DNA of 64,000 nt from Watersipora subatra. Taxonomy: Eukaryota; Bryozoa; Gymnolaemata; Cheilostomatida; Watersiporidae. Shown piece by piece: positions 12,501-23,999 of the stretch. A program made the position numbers and the translations under genes. The notes below the pieces were generated by a model. That model was not told the origin of the DNA. It saw only the letters and a list, made by a program, of their open reading frames with translations, and did not search any database. The DNA lies in assembly GCF_963576615.1 (NCBI RefSeq), contig NC_088709.1, positions 23,018,243-23,082,242 on the forward strand, written 5' to 3'. How positions within the stretch are numbered: position 1 is the stretch's first letter; each line of letters starts with the position of its first letter.

Positions 12501-15500
12501 CAAGTGGTAGTCGCATGTCGAAAAATCGATGTGTAGAGGTGATCGATAATTGATACTTCACTGTACATGTGTGCAGCTACCTTTCAATTGCACCAAATGA
12601 CCTATTAACAACCACCTACCTTCTCTGAGCCAGCCAAATCCACAAGATAGAGTTTACCACAGAGTTTTTTCTGTGTTTCTACATTTTCTTGTTTGACCTG
12701 GATGAGAAAGACACTATGGCTCCTCGAGCTGTGTTCATTCATGTTGGTGACGGCCACGTGGCGGTTGGATTTTCCATCATCAATCGCTTCAAAAACTTCC
12801 TCAGGACTAGATACAAACCTCTCTGTAGCACCCTGTACATGAGAGAATTGAACGCTTTAAAGGTATCAACCTATTCCTGCAGAGAATATTTAACGATGGC
12901 TAATTTTGATGCAACAGCAACTTTGTATCCGACAGCAGGCTGACCAATGTCCATGAAAATTTAAACTGAACAGCCACCTTGTCTCAAGGAAGGGTTATTA
13001 GCAACAGATTTGCATTGAAATATGTCCAGTTGCCTGCTTGCGCACAAAATTTTGGTGGTTATCTTTCACTAACGTATGCTAAGGAATACTCCATAAGCTA
13101 ATGAGAAAGCCGGAATATTAGACTAAGCTAGCATACTTGGACAAAAAGCACGCTTACACCTCAATGCTGGAAAGAATAATCTCAGTAGTTTTACAATACC
13201 CTATAAGAGAGTGGTAAAGCCCTCAGTGACAGTGTAGGCCTGTTGATGCATCATGGTAGGCCTATCAAATGTAGGCCTCTCCATGTATCATTAAAAACCT
13301 TAGAATACGATTTTGGTAAATAGTTAGTATTTTTAGGCTACATAAAATGCCTGCTTGCATAATAGAGTTTGCTTTTAGGCTTTTAGTAGATTTCTTGACA
13401 GTCATCCTCTGAACAATAGAGTATCATGCATCATGTCAATAGCATACTGTTGAAAGTGACCAGTAAAGGATAACTCCCAGTTTATGGATAAATGTGGTAC
13501 ATATGGATAAATGGATACTGCTCATCACATATATATTAATCAGATAGCGCACATAATTTAACCTTTCTGCCCATCATACAGTGTGAAATGGCTGAATCAC
13601 TGAAGAAATCAATGAGCTGTGTTATCATACTATCTGATTGAACAGCTGGATTATGTTACACTTTTCAATGTGATAAGGTGACATACTTGCCTATTGCCCA
13701 ATAGCAAACAAAATGTTAGTCAATTTTTTATAGTTCAAAATAGCAACTCATATACACAGTATTTAGTTTTAAGTATAGAAATAATAATCATAATAACACA
13801 GAGAAATAAACTTTTTCAAGCATAAATGTGCTATATTAGATCATGTTTGCATTGTAGATAGGTAAGTACAAGATCATACATAATGGTCAAGAGACTGGAA
13901 GGAGTCTGTGCACAATCAAACAAAACTAGAAGCCCTCTTTGCCCAAAAAGCTTGTGCAGTTAAGGATAATTTGAGCTTAAACAGGAGAAGTAATAAAAAA
14001 CTTACCTTGACATATGGAACTCTGTTTTTGTCTTCATGAACAGCGAGATTAAACTTAGTAACTACAATGACAAGAAGCTAAGATACTGATACACTCAGGC
14101 AGAGCTTAAATGTGTACGATGCAAGTGGGATTGCATCAACCAAATGGAACCGTATCAATAAATGCACAACGATTTATAAATTTTCCAAGCCATAACAAAA
14201 CCATTTGTTCAAAGAAATAAGAAAATGTCCATAAAGGAGTCAAAGATCTCTCTCTTACCGTCTAACAAGTCTCGAATCTTATCCATATAAATCTCAAAGT
14301 ATGAGACTTTAATGTGAAATTCCAAATTCTCATCCATATTGTAGATATATTGAAATATGTCTGCAACTATTCTTGGAATAATGCCTTGAAGCTTGTCATC
14401 ACCCAGAACACCCTGGAAATAACTTGGATGCATCAGTACAGGTGCTATATCATCTGCAATCTGATATGACACAGCAGACACTGAGACAATCAAAATGCTG
14501 CAGCTGAATACATTAACTTATGTGAAAAATATTTATTTCATGGACAAATTAAATGTTAGCTAGCATTCGCAAACATAGATGGGACAGCGTGATATCCAGC
14601 TACAGCATTACTCAAGCCGTGAAACTCGGTCACTCAATAGAGCAATGAATAGAGCTCAATAGAGCGATGAATAGAGCTCAATAGAGCGATGAATAGAGCT
14701 CAATAGAGCGATGAAAAAACTATTTATGCAGAATGTTGATTTTAATTTATAGACAAAAGTCTTTACTAAAAGGGATTTGACTGTTACTTGAACGCCAGAG
14801 TGGACAACTCCCATAAGTGCGACATAACACACTCTACTTACGCGAGGCAAATCGAGAAGCGCAGCCACACTAATATCCATGTCATCTATTTTGAGCGAAA
14901 CATGATAGAGGCGAGGCTAGACTCTCAGTAATTGACACAAATTCTAAAGAATACTTAAGCTTGGTTGATTAGCCGCACACTATATTAATGCGAGACATGA
15001 AATGGCAAGTTTTGCCGCTATTGTTACCCCTGTACTTAATCTTCTAAGTAATCACAATCAGCCTTTGATTAGGTGTCACTGGAGTAGAGACTGACAATGT
15101 ATGCGGTTTACGGCAGCGATCAGGCATACAGTGACATAACTGTTAAACTTTCGAAGAAATTTTGGAGTAACCAGAAGGTTCTTCGGCGTCTATGTTAACT
15201 AGAACTCTAGTAGGCATGGCTAGTTATCGCGCTGTACAATAACAGTACACAGTAGGAGAAGAGGATCACATCAGAGATCCGTACAATATATTAAAAAAAG
15301 GATGAGAAAACTGAATGTCCAAAAAATTGGTACAGACAACCATCATGTGTTCGGACTAATACAAACTGGACCATGGCCAAGTTCGCACATTGAAAATTGG
15401 GTACTATACAGTATTGTACATTAAATAGCATGTTGTCTCGCACACATACTCCTAGGATACAATATGGTACAATATGTATATACAGTATACATCTGAGTGA

Positions 15501-18170
15501 GTTTAATGTGGTTATACCTGCAACAGGGTACAGTGTAATATTAATAACAGTAATAACAAACAAAAACTGCATTTTAACTGGCGAGAAACTCGTGCGCGCG
15601 TGTCGTTTGCGCCGTCTGTCGCCAAAGCAATTTACCGATCAAAGTTTGTCATTCTTGGGACAGTCGTGGCTACTTCAGGCAATCGTGCAAACCCAGGATG
15701 CATTGACAATTGATAGTACAGAGAAGCGATGTTTAAAGAAAGTCGACTGTACTGGGAGTAAAATTGTTCGTCAATCTGTATAATAGTCTGCACCAAGCAA
15801 ATAGGTAATTCTAGTCAATGTTTATTTACTCATGGCAAACATGAATTCCATGTTCCAACAAACACGAGATAGTAGCCAGCAGATAACTGACTCATCCCAT
15901 GTTCAATATGATCCGCTATACTCATCGGTCTACGCAGAAGCTACGATCGCCGTGAACATCCTTAGCGTTGATGAGACACATCGCAGCATGTTATATTAAC
16001 ATACATTTATGTGTACAAAAATTTCGGCAAAAGCTATTCTTACCTCCATCGTATGAGTTTTACCACTGGATGTTTGGCCATAAGCAAATATTGTTCCATT
16101 ATATCCGCTAAGAACGTCTGCAAATTAGAACAGCAACTATAAATATACAAATCTTTAATGTTCATTCCTTACGTAAATGCACAAAATGTGCAAGAGATGG
16201 AGAAAATGAGAGGAGATTTCGAGCAACCTAAATTCCACAAAAAGAAAAAAGGTAAAACATCGCAAAAGGGAAATATTAGATCTGTAGCAGTACTGGTTCG
16301 TTGGGGCCCTTTAGTAGAAATTAAATTCTTTTCTAGAATTGAATATTACAATAAAATAATTTACAACATTCCTTGTCTGCAATAATAGTGTCATCCCTGT
16401 TGAAATGAGCGAAAGGTTGCAGGTAATTACAGCCATTTGCAGAGATTGGTATGAAAATGTTGTCTATCTCCCTTTTGAACACTAACGAGGTAGCAATATA
16501 TCTTCAACTCATTACCATCCTATTGTATATAATGCTGAGCTCTACTGGATCAATTTTAGAAAATGGCAAATCTCTATCAGCTCCTTTATGATATATTACA
16601 GAATAACTGGCAGCAGGTATGACAAAAAGGCAGCAGTAAGATGCTATACTTGAGCTATGAATAAGAGCGCCTACATATTGGTCAGCGGGGAATCTAACAA
16701 ACTTAGTGAAAATCAATAGCAATGCGTAACCTAAATACAGGCGTCTGAGTCGTATGAATGCATGAATACAGAGAAATGTAGAGCGCATCGGCCCACTAAT
16801 TACGCTGTCTGTGAGTCACTCCTTCACTAGCTAACAGTACAGCGCCGCTTCGTCAAGCACATTTTATCACACCATTCTTAATTAAGCACAGGAATGAATC
16901 TGAGAGACAAATACAAAAATTAAGCGCTTAATTTCTTCAGCTCAAGACTCCATTACAAGGTTCACTTCATAAATCCATTCTACTGTAAAATAAAGCATCA
17001 AAAACATTCTCCTTCACTGCCTCTCATAGCTTTCATCTACACAATACTGCAAATCTAAACTATTCCTTATATCTTATCCAGAAACTATCCACAAACTGAG
17101 TCTATAGGTGAATTGTGGTATTTCCTTTTAAGAGAACTTTATGACTTGAGATCAGGCAAACATAGGCATAATAAGCAAGTGATCAAACACTGTGACTACA
17201 TAACGAACTTACTATGCAGAATGTGACCAAATTGAACCACATAAAAGGTTGGCACACTCGAGCATGTAGAGGCTAGTAAGATTAAAATAGCCAGACTTTG
17301 ACGATCATAAATATAGGCTTGGCCTTTGGCCAATAATAATAATGCTGAAAAATTTTAATTGAGGCTGCAAATTTAATAAGGAAATAATCGAGCACTCCTA
17401 GTGACTTTTTATCAGGTAATAATTTGAGATAGTGCATACTAGATGTGAATCGAAATAACGACTTAATGATAAAAATTATGTTCAGATGTTCTGAACTCTT
17501 TGTGATATCAGGGGACAATATGGTAAAACATGCAAGCAACTGGTAGTTCATATCTGACTGTTCATACATAGAAATATTTCAACTCAACAAGCTCCATTCA
17601 TGGCAATGTAAAAGACATGATTAATTATTAAGAATGAGAAATGCATACAGTTATTTACTGTTGAAGGAACATATGAACACAGAAAAATCCCTTCAAACGA
17701 TATTTTACTCCTTGAGATACAGATAATTAATGTGACAGTAATTAATACTAACCTCCTACAATAGGCTTAGCTCCAGAACTGTATACCTCTTCCTGTGTGC
17801 AAGTAGGTTTAAAAACTTTGTCGAACATAAATACCTTGCCCTAAAAGGAAAGCAGCTTTGATGGGATACACATCAACAACCACCATATTTTTGTGGAGAT
17901 TCATTACCTCCTCATGCCCACAGTGAAGAAATCTAATTATACCCCAAGATAGTAGCATTTACTTTGAATGGCGGTTTGTAAAAAGCTTAAAACTTTGAGT
18001 TCCTGCACCGAGTAACTATATAAATACAGCTCTGAAACACTTACCCCAACTGATATGGTGTCATCCTTGGATATTTTGGGAATAAATTTGCTGCCAGCTT
18101 TTTCTTCTAACGCATTTAGCGGCCGAACACGGCATAACACTCGAACGCCACACTCACCACCCTCTGCCAT
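414..18170 (-). CDS. KIF5: Kinesin-1 heavy chain (KIF5/KHC), 14 coding exons, C-terminus outside window
   Basis: Plus-end-directed microtubule motor ATPase that carries vesicles and organelles, usually with kinesin light chains. Exons on the minus strand, in order: 18170–18045, 17840–17753, 16117–16044, 14412–14259, 14061–14006, 12832–12620, 9945–9841, 7680–7532, 7038–6687, 5462–5313, 4623–4498, 2974–2825, 2723–2529, 531–414. Every junction is GT–AG and the phases close. The motor domain spans about residues 1–325: P-loop GQTSSGKT (85–92), switch I SSRSH (201–205), switch II DLAGSE (231–236). Neck linker and neck coil follow (AKTIKN onward), then stalk coiled coil ([21 protein letters not shown]). 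About 685 of the usual ~960 residues are here. The start is the only ATG in frame upstream of the motor core. Identity is very secure at the kinesin-1 level; invertebrates normally have one copy. Confidence 0.95.
937..2450. mobile_element. Non-autonomous DNA transposon-like element, copy 1 (kinesin intron 13)
   Basis: Begins CCGTAAAACCTCTAATTGAA and has many subterminal repeats of the type GTTCAAATAGAGGTGGC near both ends. The internal part is alignable over about 1.4 kb to the copy at 10027–11464. The right end is decayed. No transposase frame is visible, so the superfamily is not assigned. Confidence 0.75.
2529..2723 (-). CDS. KIF5: Kinesin exon 13: stalk coiled coil
   Basis: 65 codons including [20 protein letters not shown], a KIF5 signature. 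Donor gtacaa is weak but the frame continues correctly into exon 14. Confidence 0.93.
2825..2974 (-). CDS. KIF5: Kinesin exon 12: stalk coiled coil
   Basis: 50 codons including [20 protein letters not shown], the conserved NHQKKR…LLKDLGEIG block. Acceptor ttcag, donor gtaggt. Confidence 0.92.
3873..4365. repeat. 25-bp minisatellite rich in GTTAAC (kinesin intron 11)
   Basis: About 17 copies of a unit like AAAATGTTAACATGTTAATGTTAAC. GTTAAC is its own reverse complement, so the array can pair with itself. It is interrupted at about 4250–4318 by a segment also found at 4800–4890. Confidence 0.95.
4250..4318 (+). repeat. Patch duplicated from 4800–4890, lying inside the GTTAAC array
   Basis: Shares CTTATCCAACAGCGAGAATA and the following bases up to the GACTGCATACAGCA-type end with 4800–4890. 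It breaks the periodicity of the array, so it arrived after the array had started to expand or moved by gene conversion. Confidence 0.8.
4498..4623 (-). CDS. KIF5: Kinesin exon 11: stalk coiled coil
   Basis: 42 codons beginning [20 protein letters not shown], close to the KIF5 stalk segment. Donor gtagcc. Confidence 0.92.
5313..5462 (-). CDS. KIF5: Kinesin exon 10: stalk coiled coil
   Basis: 50 codons of heptad-rich sequence ([25 protein letters not shown]) that match the KIF5 stalk. Phase 0 at both ends. Confidence 0.9.
5851..6549. mobile_element. piggyBac-like MITE (kinesin intron 9)
   Basis: The right end reads inward, on the minus strand, as TTAACCCTTTGGCTGGG. The left end is CTAACTTTTTGGCTGGGG. 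TTAA plus CCCTTT-type termini is the piggyBac pattern. About 0.7 kb with no transposase. A 63-codon frame at 6014–6205 has no recognisable domain. Confidence 0.6.
6687..7038 (-). CDS. KIF5: Kinesin exon 9: neck linker, neck coil, hinge
   Basis: Starts with [19 protein letters not shown] (neck linker and neck). It continues into a charged coil and a Ser/Thr/Ala/Pro-rich hinge ([15 protein letters not shown]), then [14 protein letters not shown] coil. The hinge is not conserved with vertebrates, as expected. Confidence 0.92.
7056..7120. repeat. 13-bp tandem repeat beside kinesin exon 9 acceptor
   Basis: Five copies of GTATAAGATTAAA. In kinesin sense it reads as pyrimidine-rich TTTAATCTTATAC and ends 17 bases before the first base of exon 9. 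Confidence 0.9.
7532..7680 (-). CDS. KIF5: Kinesin exon 8: end of motor core
   Basis: Codes [20 protein letters not shown] and [10 protein letters not shown], the microtubule-contacting loop 12/helix 5 region. The acceptor ttgcag sits about ten bases from the edge of a 42-bp minisatellite. Ends in phase 2. Confidence 0.95.
7692..8325. repeat. 42-bp minisatellite beside kinesin exon 8 acceptor
   Basis: About 15 near-identical 42-bp units (core CTTAGTGAGGGCACTGATTG). Because 42 is a multiple of three, long open frames run through it on the minus strand; these are not genes. In sense direction each unit has CACTAAG, then TATAG, then AGGTATAC. Confidence 0.95.
8390..8700. repeat. AT-rich low-complexity DNA
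   Basis: Runs of TATATA and near-palindromic AT words within kinesin intron 7. No gene seen. The rest of the intron up to 9840 also shows nothing recognisable. Confidence 0.8.
9841..9945 (-). CDS. KIF5: Kinesin exon 7: helix alpha-4 region
   Basis: 35 codons, [20 protein letters not shown] then [32 protein letters not shown] is the switch II helix that contacts tubulin. Phase 0 at both ends. Confidence 0.95.
10027..11464. mobile_element. Non-autonomous DNA transposon-like element, copy 2 (kinesin intron 6)
   Basis: Ends TTCAATTAGAGGTTTTACGG, the exact reverse complement of the first 20 bases of copy 1. Subterminal GTTCAAATAGAGGTGGC-type repeats are present at both ends. No coding capacity is visible. 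Confidence 0.78.
11611..11690 (+). repeat. tRNA-derived SINE head (kinesin intron 6)
   Basis: An A-box-like TGGTTTAGTGG and a B-box-like GGGTTCAATTCC lie at tRNA-like spacing, and the B-box sits in a plausible T-arm (CACGG…CTGTG). No perfect acceptor stem or CCA context, so a SINE or tRNA pseudogene is likelier than a working tRNA. A tail with GTTGCACGGGTAATAAAAGA follows at about 11766. Confidence 0.6.
11836..11900. repeat. TACT microsatellite
   Basis: Imperfect (TACT)n run with TACTTCC variants just after the SINE-like sequence. Confidence 0.9.
12620..12832 (-). CDS. KIF5: Kinesin exon 6: switch I and switch II
   Basis: 71 codons with [11 protein letters not shown] (switch I) and [11 protein letters not shown] (switch II). 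Both contact the gamma-phosphate and couple hydrolysis to microtubule binding. Confidence 0.95.
14006..14061 (-). CDS. KIF5: Kinesin exon 5
   Basis: Short 56-nt exon coding [15 protein letters not shown], the conserved V-H-E-D segment before switch I. Acceptor tgtag, donor gtaag. Confidence 0.93.
14259..14412 (-). CDS. KIF5: Kinesin exon 4
   Basis: Codes [11 protein letters not shown] and [14 protein letters not shown], highly conserved motor-core helices and strands. Donor ggtaag, ends in phase 1. Confidence 0.94.
14636..14715. repeat. 22-bp tandem repeat (kinesin intron 3)
   Basis: About 3.5 copies of AATAGAGCTCAATAGAGCGATG. The rest of introns 2–3 (14413–17752) shows no other gene. Confidence 0.85.
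16044..16117 (-). CDS. KIF5: Kinesin exon 3: P-loop exon
   Basis: Carries [28 protein letters not shown] is the nucleotide-binding P-loop. Acceptor tgcag, donor gtaaga. Confidence 0.95.
16330..16670 (+). repeat. ~340-bp interspersed repeat, copy 1 (kinesin intron 2)
   Basis: Closely matches 38950–39295 in the same orientation (for example TGAACACTAACGAGGTAGCA and GCTGAGCTCTACTGGATCAA). On the minus strand both copies keep the reading [20 protein letters not shown], so a decayed coding segment of a mobile element is possible. Confidence 0.8.
17753..17840 (-). CDS. KIF5: Kinesin exon 2
   Basis: Codes [20 protein letters not shown] onward, matching the FDRVF-x5-QE-VY segment of kinesin-1. Acceptor ttttag, donor gttag, ends in phase 1. 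Confidence 0.93.
18045..18170 (-). CDS. KIF5: Kinesin exon 1: start and first motor strand
   Basis: Codes 42 residues from [20 protein letters not shown], the family's usual opening (RVRPLN). It ends in phase 0 before gtaagtg. An acceptor-like ttacag at 18195 suggests a separate non-coding 5' exon upstream. Confidence 0.93.
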
Positions 18171-19000
18171 TATTCACGATTCTGACTACTCTACCTGTAA
18201 CTAATAAATGCTATAAAATTACAATTAGGAGACAACTGTTAGGCCCCTATACAACTACAACGATGAGACAATCAATGTTATAAAATCACAACTAAGAGAC
18301 AACCAATGAATTTTGTAAGATTATAATTATGAGATAGCAAATTGCGATCTTCCTACGTTTAATTCAGAGACCAAAAAGGAGAACACTTGCCAATATATCT
18401 TTTTAACGGTCACAAGATGGCAACTTGTTTCGATACACTTCATTACCAATTCACAATTCACTTCATTACTAACATTTCACTACCAATAATGCTTTAATAC
18501 AGCATAAATATAAACTAATGCTAAAAATTTAGAGCATTGGTACAATACAATAATGTAAATACTAAAGCATTACTGACATTAGTATAATCACGATAAAAAA
18601 GAGCATGAGCTCATCTGCAATCAATATTCAATTTTACCTTTCTAAAGCCAAGCTGACTGATCAAAATCTTCAACTGAACAAACTTTTTAATCAAAAGTAA
18701 AGTGCATTATTGCAAAAAAACTTGTAACTGTTCATATATTTCCGGTTTTTGCTAACAGTCGTATATTTATAACTTTTCATTCACCCTAAATAAAAAAGCT
18801 AAGCGGAAACCGAAGACAACCGAGACTTCTGGGAGAGTAAACAATATTTTAGCCTGGGATCTAACGTTAAATACTATTTATCAAGCGTATAAAAGATAGA
18901 AAACGTTTAAACGAAAAGTTATAGCATATTTAAAGTGAAGGTCGGACCAAATCAATCGTCAAAGAGTAGAAGTCGCTGAAGGTAAGCTGTTGTTTTGCTA
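18171..19000. promoter_or_regulatory. Shared upstream region of kinesin and ATG4 (probable divergent promoter)
   Basis: Kinesin reads left from 18170. A good donor on the plus strand (GCTGAAG|gtaagc at 18981) could end a non-coding first exon of ATG4, whose ATG is at 24000. No TATA box or CpG cluster is convincing. Inferred from layout only. Confidence 0.35.
18520..18620 (+). repeat. Short interspersed repeat, copy 1
   Basis: Shares ACATTAGTATAATCA and GCATGAGCTCAT with 22690–22800 in the same orientation. The two copies flank the non-LTR retrotransposon but are too far apart and too diverged to be its target duplication. Confidence 0.7.
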
Positions 19001-19289
19001 TGTTCGGGGTATTGTAAACACTGCATTGTTGTAAACATATAATTAAAACCAATCATTTTGTGACTATCTTACGAGGAGTTTAATTTGGTTTCTGACTGAG
19101 AATAAATCGTTTGCCATTTGGCTTGATTTGTAATGTACATTTCACCAATTTACATTCAAAGGAAAATTGACCTGGCCATTTTTACTAAAGCTAAAATACT
19201 TTTTCAAGTTTCATTTATGTAAGTTTTGGATGTTTTGACCATTGTTAGCATTGTTATTTTGTGACACTTTCAAATTCAGTAGCACCCTG

Positions 19290-21742
19290 ACTAATCAATT
19301 ATATCGTAACTGGATAACTCTACCCTAGATCACACTAGCATGACCTCTCCATCTGTTCCTTTGTATTTGCGGAGACTTTAACCTTCCCCAAATTGATTGG
19401 GATCATTACAAGAGTAATAGCAATTTCTCACTCTGTAACCCATTCTTATATAAATTAGCAGAGTTAAATTTGCAACAACATGTTCACCAGTCTACCCACA
19501 TTAAAGGAAACATTTTAGATTTAGTCCTTACAAACACTTTTTTTTGTATCTAGGGTTGAGGTATCAGAGCCACTGTATAGTGACCATAGTATTATCTCTA
19601 TGGAACTTGATTTTACTCCAGATATTTATAAATCAGAAACAGATATTATTTGGTTGTATTTAAAAACAAATATGGAAGAAGCGGAATCAATTTTTCCCAA
19701 GTATCAAGAACAAATTTCTTCTATGATAAAAAACAAACAAAGCATAAGTAGTATTTACGGCCTGTTTATTAACGGTATCAACGAGCTGAGAAACAAATGT
19801 ATACCTACCAAAAAATTGAAAACACAGCAAAATGATCCAAAATGGATGACTGCAAATATCAAAAAAAATATGAATAAGCAAAAAATGCTTCACAGAAAAA
19901 TGAAACGTGAAAATACATACTATGCTATAAAAAATACAAAGGTATGAAAAAATCCAATAAAAAGTTAGTGCAACAAGCTAAGAGATCATATTTACATACA
20001 CGACTATACAAACCACTACTCACTGGCAATAGTAAACCTTTTTTCAACTACCTAAAAGAGAGTAGAAGCAATCCAAGCAACATCATTCCAGATCTTAAAT
20101 ATGATGATAAGTTGGCTCAAACACCAGCTGAGAAAGCTATGTTTCTGGGTTCCTTTTTTGGGTCTGTCTTTGTCAAAGATGATGGCCAATCACCTGAAAT
20201 GAAACCAGTGGATATCCCTAAAGATAAAACTGACTTGATAATTTCCAGAGAAGGAGTATTTGACCTGTTGCGAAATCTAGAGGAAAGTAAAACTGGGGGA
20301 CCTGATTATTTGTCTAGTAAAGTCTTAAAACTGTTTTCTCGCATTATAGCTCCATGTCTTACGGAGATTTTTCAATACTCGTTAGACAGTTACACAATAC
20401 TATCAATCTGGAAAGTTGCTAGGGTCATACCTATTTATAAAAAAGGAAGTAAAGAATTACCCACTAACTACAGACCAGTGTCTTTGACTTGCATTACTTG
20501 TAAACTTCTCAAACATATTGTATCTTCTAAAATTCATGATCATTTAAACACATAACATTTTGCACGATATTCAGCATGGGTTTAGAAGTGGAAGATCTTG
20601 TGATTCCCAGCTAGTTTATACAATTAACGATCTTGCTTCTAATCTGGATAATAGAATTATTACAGATGTAATCATATTAGATTTTTCTAAGGCATTTGAT
20701 ACTGTGAATCATCGTAAACTTTTACTCAAACTCAACTATTACGGTATAAATGAAAATCTTATTTTTTGGATAGAGGATTTTTTATCGAACCGAAGGCAAT
20801 TTGTTTCCGTGGAAGATGCCAACTCTCCATTTTGTCCAATTAACTCAGGAGTGCCCCAAGGGTCAGTTATGGGACCCCTTCTTTTTTATTGTACGTTAAT
20901 GACTTGCCAGACCTTATGGTGTCAGAATGCCGACTGTTTGCTGACGATACTCTTTTATTTAATTCCCGCGTCAACAAGACGCGTATAGCGTATTGCAACA
21001 AGACCTTAGGGTACTCCAAAAGTATTCTAATGAGTGGCAATTGACTTTTAATGTTTCTAAATGTGCTGTTCTTTCAGTTGGAGAGTCGAATTCAAAAGCA
21101 AGTTATTTTTTATGTGACCAACGTTTAGACAATGTTGATTCACATCCATATCTTGGTATTGAGTTGCAAAATAACCTGAAATGGGAAATTTCACTATGTA
21201 AAAATAATAAGCAAAGCTAATAGAACATTACATATGCTAAGGAGAGTTTTAAAGCATGCTGACACAAAAACTCGGCAGGTTGCTTATTTTTCTTTGGTGA
21301 GGCCACTTTTAGAGTACGGTTGCACGGTATGGGACCCGTTTATGAAAAAAGATATCAAAAGATTTGAGAAAATACAGAACACCGCATTAAGGTTCATTTT
21401 TAAACTAAAGGGGCAAGTCAGTTTTACAGAAATAAGAGCAAATACAGGGATCGAGAGTTTAGCTAAACGGCGAAAAGATATTAGGTGTGCATTTTATTTA
21501 AAAGCAGTGGAAAGGAACTTTACAGTCCCTGATTTTAAAAATACTATCAAGCACCACAACACTCGACAGAAAACAGGTCTGTTTGTGCCAACAATCCGGA
21601 CAAATGCGTTTTTAATTTTTGGCCGAGAACAACTCGAGACCTGAGAGGTTTTTAGTAAAGAATTTTTGTAATAAAAGAGTTCCCACGCCTTTCCTTCTTT
21701 CTAGAAGGGTGTAGTGGGAAAAATTTTGATTAGATTAGATAG
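19290..21742 (+). mobile_element. Decayed APE-type non-LTR retrotransposon (CR1/Jockey-like group)
   Basis: 5'-truncated element. The end of the endonuclease domain is at about 19371 (GDFNLPQIDWD) through LDLVLTNT and SDHSIISMEL (~19577). Reverse transcriptase follows: NYRPVSLTC (~20467), QHGFRSGRSCDSQL (20569), LDFSKAFDTVNH, GVPQGSVMGPLLF (~20850), then the catalytic FADDT in another frame (~20935). A C-terminal segment with RPLLEYGCTVWDP ends at 21644. At least four single-base frameshifts (near 19940, 20545, 20890, 20985 and 21200) break it. The 3' end carries a GATTA-type short repeat (~21730), typical of this group. It lies in the presumed 5' intron of ATG4. Confidence 0.9.
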
Positions 21743-22689
21743 AGTCGTCAACCGTTTCACCGCTCCCATAATTGCTAGGTTGGTTAAACCAACGGTCGCC
21801 GTTTATTCAAGTGAAGTGTAGCAACTTTGGCGATGCCATGTGGAACTGGGTAATTCGGTCGATTAATAACGAAAATCTGTTCTTTTGAAGAGGAGTCCTT
21901 TTGAAGGCACTTCCAGCTAGTGTGAACGTATACATGTGTATGTAAAGCTTTTAGAGTATAAAGTTCAAGTTTTCAACTATAAGTATTTATTAGTAAAAGA
22001 ACAGGGTATGGTGTAACTACATGTATATGGCTTTATCAGTGTGATGAACAGTTTTTATTCTCTTCATGAATGGGTTTTAGTGCAATAGCTTGTATATTTC
22101 CTCTTGTCACGTTATTGAGTTTGCATATTTTTATGAGAGCGTCTTTAGTTACAAATTATAAGCTTTGTCATATTAAATGCATGATGAAAATTTAACCTGC
22201 AGTAAATATAAATATACCAGGAGCAACTGTCACTCACAAATGTTGTGTTTACTATTAATACTTAATATTTCATGTCTCCATTTATCTATCAACTTCAAAT
22301 TTTCATTTGCTTCATTTAGACTACAAATAAACACGATGATAAGTATGGGCTGATCAACGTTGGATTAATTTTATTTACATTTGTCAACTAAAGATTAGCA
22401 ACTGTTTTGAGTTTTTGTTTTGTTGCCAAGTCATTAACATGATACAAATCTTGTTAAAAGTAGATGGCTTAGCAAACATAGAACTTTACTGTAGTTTGAA
22501 GTTTATCTTTTGCTAGTTGAATTCCCGGGCGTTCGTATATCCTCTATGCACCTCTCTCAAGTCGAAAACTATAACAACTCTATCTTTGGGAGTTGTTTCA
22601 GATTTATTTTATAGTTTTTATGATGAGTGGCTGTTCTAATTAATGTACTATTACCAAAAAAAAGTGTGTCAGTACTTCGGAGATTATAC

Positions 22690-22800
22690 TACTAATAAAA
22701 AATTTGGAGCATTAGTACAATAACATAAGTACTAACACATTTCTGACATTAGTATAATCAAGACAAAAATTGCATGAGCTCATATGCACAATAGATATGT
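22690..22800 (+). repeat. Short interspersed repeat, copy 2
   Basis: Partner of 18520–18620. Apart from this, 21743–23990 holds no recognisable gene or element. Confidence 0.7.
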
Positions 22801-23999
22801 GAACTATGTACATGTATAGTTTACAACAGAGCATATAAGAAGCGTTGTATGGCGCTACACGTAAAGTCTAGCGTATGTGAACTACGCTAATATAAATAGC
22901 AGCATGTGAACTATATGCCCTTATATAAATTTATACTGTATAATGATATTCTGATCTCAGATGTACTCTTTTATTATAATTCGCCATTGTGAAAGCTAAC
23001 ATACATTGCTATAAGCTCAGACTGCACTGTTTTATAGGCCTAATGCAGGCTACTTAATTCTCTAATTTAAATATTCTTGCTTTTGAGTTGGCTAGTTATT
23101 TATGTGGCTGGAAAACTTATGTAACATCCAATCATCTTGCATTATGCACATCTTATCTTATCTGAAAGATGAACCTTGGCTGTCTCGTGTTAAGTCACTG
23201 TCTCATGGCTATTCAAGGAAACATACATGGTTATAGGCGTAGTTGTCAAACCTTTAAATACATTAGTTTTGGCTTACTATAATAATAAGCATGCGGTATT
23301 GTCACTTAACATGTGCGATGATGCCTTCTGGATATGATAATATGGACTCTCCCTGACATCGCGTCACTGTCACTTTTTTGAACAAGAAGTTGGGTTGTGA
23401 ACCCTTCTACATACATTAATTAGTTGTAGCTCATGCACATTTAGCTGTATACAGACACAACTGTAATGCCCATGTATGAACATGAGAGAAATGAAACGAA
23501 CATGAATGAGATGAAACTGTTTATGGCAGCACAGCTAGTCATGTTGTAACATCTCATACTCGCTTCTTTGAGAAAAAAGATCAGTGGTGAACTATTCTGG
23601 AGAAATTGGTTTCGGCTCATTGTAGTAGCACACCATGGTTGCTGTTAGAAAAAAGTAGATAGATGCCAAGTTTATGCTGAAAACGACTTTAGAATATTTA
23701 AGTTCAGTATGTTAGACATTGGGACATTTAGATATTTAGATATTAGATAAACATTTAGGCTTAGTCCCAACATATTAGACGTTGGGCCTAAGAGACTATT
23801 AGACTGCAAAGAACTGATGTAGTTCTTTGCATGCTTTAGTGTTACATTCGTATCCACTTGTCCTTAGTACTGGCAAAGAAAAGATGAAAAGGAATGATAC
23901 GCTCTGGTTAATGTGTTGCATAACAATTTCACAGCTTGAAAGGTAATTTTGCTTCTGTATAGTGGGTTTGTTTGCATATTGTTTGGGACATAGGGTCAG

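Noticed and set aside
14656..14880. Minus-strand frame [12 protein letters not shown]… as an extra kinesin exon
   Set aside because: Exons 3 and 4 join in phase without it and it matches no motor-domain segment.
15397..15783. 128-codon plus-strand frame in kinesin intron 3
   Set aside because: No recognisable domain or splice context; length is within chance for this window.
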